Shown: positions 5,653-7,930 of the stretch, one piece after another
How the letters are laid out: each line of letters opens with the position of its first letter
Position numbering within the stretch: position 1 is the first letter of the stretch
Source of the DNA: Bacteroidota bacterium
GTDB taxonomy: Bacteria; Bacteroidota; Bacteroidia; JACCXN01
Length of the DNA stretch: 7,930 nucleotides
Reading direction: 5' to 3'
Assembly (NCBI GenBank): GCA_947462515.1
Contig: CANHPJ010000062.1
Coordinates: 1-7,930, forward strand
Translations under genes and position numbers: made by a program
The notes under the pieces: model-generated
Told to the model about the DNA's origin: nothing
The model's database searches: none
What the model saw: only the letters and a program-made list of their open reading frames with translations

Positions 5653-6426
5653 ATGAATTTTAAATATAGAACACTAGCAAGCATATTAATTGCTTTAACA
5701 GTTGTAAGTTGCAGTAAAAATGATGATATAACGGAAACAACCACTACAAGCACTTCATCCACTCCAAGCGTTCCTGCTGTTTATAAAAAAATATATGGAG
5801 CTACAATTGTAACTAGCGACGGTACTTGGATATATATCAAAACCAAAGATTTGCCTGACCATAAAAGTTCTTATTATGCAACAAGCGATTCTTTATATGA
5901 GGCATATAGCGGTACTACTTTTGGTGGAAACAAGTTTACCAAAAATCCAAACTCTATCGTAGAACAGTCGGGTACTTTTAAAATACCTTTAAATCCTGCA
6001 GTTAATGCATCTCATACTGCTACACCGTTGGGTCCAATTGGTATTGCATTAAACGGAGTGCCTTTTTTTAATCAATATGCAGGTCCAAGTCAGCCGCTTA
6101 CTTCTGAAATTGGTTCGTTTGATAAATATTATGGACACCCACAACAATCAGGGATGTATCATTATCACGTAGAACCCCTTTACTTAACAACTGTAAAATC
6201 TACTAAATCAGGATTAATGGGATTCTTGCTTGACGGCTTTCCCGTTTATGGGCCTCAGGAGGAGAATGGAACAACAATTACAAGTAATGATTTAGATGTT
6301 TATCACGGTCATACACACGCTACTGTTGACTATCCAAATGGAATTTATCATTATCATTTTACGGCGGATGCACCTTATTTGAATGGTAGCGGCTTTTATG
6401 GTACACCGGGAACCGTAACCCAGTAA
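5653..6426 (+). CDS. YHYH-domain lipoprotein
   Basis: This 257-aa protein has a lipoprotein signal ending VVSC (Cys20), followed by SKNDD. Acidic residues right after the Cys resemble the Bacteroidota lipoprotein export signal, so surface exposure is likely. A Thr/Ser-rich linker (27-40) follows. The rest matches the YHYH domain family: YHYH at 169-172 and again at 232-235, plus a His cluster YHGHTH (217-222) and GLMGFLLDGFPVYG (187-200). The repeated His and Tyr residues suggest metal binding, but the biochemical role of the family is not established to my knowledge. The next gene starts 1 nt after its stop, and an SCO1-like gene ends the operon, which links it to copper handling by context. 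The start is preceded by A-rich sequence rather than a Shine-Dalgarno. Confidence 0.87.
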   Translation: MNFKYRTLASILIALTVVSCSKNDDITETTTTSTSSTPSVPAVYKKIYGATIVTSDGTWIYIKTKDLPDHKSSYYATSDSLYEAYSGTTFGGNKFTKNPNSIVEQSGTFKIPLNPAVNASHTATPLGPIGIALNGVPFFNQYAGPSQPLTSEIGSFDKYYGHPQQSGMYHYHVEPLYLTTVKSTKSGLMGFLLDGFPVYGPQEENGTTITSNDLDVYHGHTHATVDYPNGIYHYHFTADAPYLNGSGFYGTPGTVTQ

Positions 6427-6427
6427 A

Positions 6428-6994
6428 ATGAAATTTCTATTATGTTTTATTATTGTTCTTTTGGCTTTTTCTTGCAATGAGAAAAAGTCAGAAGAACAAT
6501 TTGTTTTAAAGTCCTCAGCTACTATTTCTATAGTTAACGAGGTGGTTTTCTCTAAAAACGGGAAATTTAACGGTACTTTATTTGAATTAAACCAAAACAA
6601 AAAAGACACTGTTTTATCCGAAAAATATAAAAATGGTTTAATGGATGGCATTTCCAAAAAATGGTATCCAAACAAACAATTAATGGAAATTCGGGAATTT
6701 AAATTGGGTAAAAAAAACGGAGAACAAATTGCGTATTGGGATAATGGAAATAAGCGATTTGAATTTGTTGCCGAAAACGATGCTTATGAAGGAGAAATGA
6801 AAGAATGGTCTATAAATGGCAATTTATTTCATTTAGCCCATTTTGTGCACGGGCAGGAAGAAGGAACACAGAAAATGTGGTACGAAAACGGTAAAATTAG
6901 AGCCAATTATGTAATCATAAAAGGCAAAAGATATGGATTGTTAGGCACTAAAAATTGTAAAAATGTATCGGATAGTATTTTTGTTGTTAAGTAG
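6428..6994 (+). CDS. MORN-repeat (YwqK-like) lipoprotein
   Basis: This 188-aa protein has a signal peptide with lipobox AFSC (Cys16) followed by charged NEKKSEE, so it is probably a lipoprotein, perhaps surface-exposed. Residues about 65-170 hold four to five degenerate MORN-type repeats of about 22-24 residues with the pattern YKNG-x-x-DG-x-x-x-x-WYPN (65-82), LGKKNGEQIAYWDNGNK (93-109), AYEGEMKEWSINGN (119-132) and GQEEGTQKMWYENGK (142-156). Such proteins are often named YwqK-family antitoxins in automatic annotation, but a lipoprotein in this operon is unlikely to be an antitoxin. A scaffold or partner-binding role for its neighbours is a guess. It is separated by 1 nt from the YHYH gene and its 3' end overlaps the SCO gene by 32 bp, so the three are almost certainly cotranscribed and translationally coupled. 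Confidence 0.8.
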   Translation: MKFLLCFIIVLLAFSCNEKKSEEQFVLKSSATISIVNEVVFSKNGKFNGTLFELNQNKKDTVLSEKYKNGLMDGISKKWYPNKQLMEIREFKLGKKNGEQIAYWDNGNKRFEFVAENDAYEGEMKEWSINGNLFHLAHFVHGQEEGTQKMWYENGKIRANYVIIKGKRYGLLGTKNCKNVSDSIFVVK

Positions 6995-7610
6995 TTTTAT
7001 TGTTTTTAGTTGCTCTGATAATAACGAAACCTCCATAGAGTTGCCTTATTACAACGAGCCTGATTTTACACCCTTGTTTTTCAAAAAAAAATCAGAGGTA
7101 AATCAAAACATAAGCCATACCATTGGCGATTTTTCATTTTTAAATCAAGACAGTGGTTTTATAAATCAAAAAATAATTGAAGGCAAGATTCATATCGCCA
7201 ATTTTATTTTTACATCTTGTGGCAGTATTTGTCCAACTATGACAAGAAATCTTAAAATAGTTAGTGATAGCTTGAACAACGATACAAACCTCGTTTTTTT
7301 GTCCTACACGGTAACCCCTTGGATAGATACTCCAACAATACTTAAAAAGTACAAGGAACATAATGAGATAAAAAATAAAAACTGGCATTTTTTAACAGGT
7401 TCAAAAGGCGATATTTATAAGTTAGCTAGGCAATCGTATTTTGCCGAGGAAGATATTGGATTCAGCAAAGACAGCACTGAATTTTTACACACTGAGCATT
7501 TTATTTTGGTTGACAAAACCAAACGCATTCGTGGCATCTACAATGGCACTCTGACATTGGAAATGCAACAATTAATTGAAGATGTTAAGACATTAGAAAA
7601 AGAGGAATAA
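6963..7610 (+). CDS. SCO1/SenC-family copper-binding lipoprotein
   Basis: This 215-aa protein has a thioredoxin-like SCO fold. Visible features are a lipoprotein signal with lipobox VFSC (Cys17), the redox and Cu-binding CxxxC in FTSCGSICPTMT (Cys86, Cys90), and the distal copper ligand His176 in LHTEHFILVDK (H-T-x-x-F-x-L-V-D, as in SCO1). SCO proteins deliver copper to the CuA site of cytochrome c oxidase or act as envelope thiol-disulfide/copper chaperones. The length is normal for the family. The ATG at 6963 lies 32 bp inside the previous gene, but only this start supplies the complete signal peptide, so the overlap is real. As last gene of an operon with its own ECF-like motif, it is more likely part of an inducible copper response than housekeeping oxidase assembly. 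There is no clear terminator after its stop. Confidence 0.92.
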   Translation: MYRIVFLLLSSFIVFSCSDNNETSIELPYYNEPDFTPLFFKKKSEVNQNISHTIGDFSFLNQDSGFINQKIIEGKIHIANFIFTSCGSICPTMTRNLKIVSDSLNNDTNLVFLSYTVTPWIDTPTILKKYKEHNEIKNKNWHFLTGSKGDIYKLARQSYFAEEDIGFSKDSTEFLHTEHFILVDKTKRIRGIYNGTLTLEMQQLIEDVKTLEKEE

Positions 7611-7930
7611 AGTATAATTATAAACAAAGCCGAGGCAATACTTATGAAAAATTGGGCTACCATTATCACGAAAAATGATAATTATATTAATGAAGGCTTA
7701 ACCGGCATTTACGCTATTCCTTATTCTTTTAGATACATTCAAAAATAAGTCTAACAATTGAGGTATTACTATTTATAGTAAGGATCAAGTATAAAAGTTG
7801 TGGGGAAATATAAAAATACAGAAATTTGAGATTGAAAAAAACTTATAAAATTGCAAGATTCGTATTCAGATTTAATCAAATTATTACTTCCGGAGATAGT
7901 CGTAAATAATTTTGAGCTAACAAGCTACAA
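7611..7930. other. Gene-free AT-rich stretch after the SCO gene
   Basis: No gene can be supported here. A 34-codon frame (7644-7748) has no recognisable content. Another short frame (7613-7678, no start codon) contains the residues LGYHYHEK, an eye-catching echo of the YHYH motif but too short to interpret. A 7-bp inverted repeat, TTACTAT (7766-7772) / ATAGTAA (7775-7781), with a 2-nt centre could be an operator-like dyad. No strong terminator hairpin or further copy of the AAGGAA/CGTCTA motif is visible, so nothing shows that the regulon continues to the right. Confidence 0.45.

Noticed and set aside
6428..6994. Antitoxin of a toxin-antitoxin pair
   Set aside because: The product is a lipoprotein coupled to YHYH and SCO genes, with no toxin-like partner; the name would rest only on repeat similarity.
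7644..7748. 34-codon open frame with ATG start after the SCO gene
   Set aside because: It has no signal peptide, motif or convincing ribosome binding site, and is too short to separate from chance.
7746..7760. AAGTCTAAC, similar to the -10 block of the repeated motif
   Set aside because: It has AGTCTA instead of CGTCTA and no AAGGA block 17 bp upstream; there is no gene downstream to drive within the window.
1..7930. CRISPR array, tRNA or rRNA genes
   Set aside because: I saw no regularly spaced repeats with unique spacers and no recognisable tRNA or rRNA segments on either strand by eye.

Overview
The window looks like an accessory region of an AT-rich Bacteroidota chromosome, most likely a Flavobacterium-like member of the Flavobacteriales. 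This is inferred from the base composition, the TonB receptor with an N-terminal carboxypeptidase-regulatory-like domain, the Bacteroidota-type Arm-domain integrase fragment, lipoproteins with charged residues just after the lipobox Cys, and mostly weak Shine-Dalgarno sequences.

Left part (1 to about 1870): debris. There are AT-rich non-coding bases with small hairpins and an imperfect tandem repeat (1-504), a probable frameshifted gene tail (505-721), the N-terminal half of a PLP-dependent aminotransferase cut off before its catalytic lysine (770-1345), the N-terminal Arm domain of a tyrosine recombinase preceded by a TTGCACAT direct repeat (1368-1705), and an unidentified start-less reading frame (1675-1908). 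This looks like the scar of an integrative element or repeated recombination.

Right part (1875-7610): a coherent system, all on the + strand. An ECF sigma factor, a 90-aa one-helix membrane protein (probable anti-sigma factor) and a CnrX/CpxP/Spy-like periplasmic sensor form a tight three-gene regulatory operon. A 780-aa TonB-dependent outer-membrane receptor follows. Then comes a three-gene operon of putative lipoproteins: a YHYH-domain protein, a MORN-repeat (YwqK-like) protein and an SCO1/SenC-type copper protein with CxxxC and a distal His.

The most notable observation is a 26-bp composite motif, AAGGA(A/T)-N11-AATCGTCTA, with exactly the same spacing at four places: before the sigma gene (1875-1900), before the TonB receptor (3154-3179), before the lipoprotein operon (5594-5619), and overlapping the start of the anti-sigma gene (2451-2476). 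It resembles an ECF promoter (-35 GGAA, -10 CGTCTA). The simplest reading is that the local sigma factor drives its own operon, the receptor and the lipoprotein operon. That would make one self-contained, envelope-sensed regulon, probably for copper or another transition metal. The metal assignment rests on the SCO and CnrX-like families and the His-rich YHYH protein, and is inference.

The last 320 bases (7611-7930) contain no gene that can be supported.
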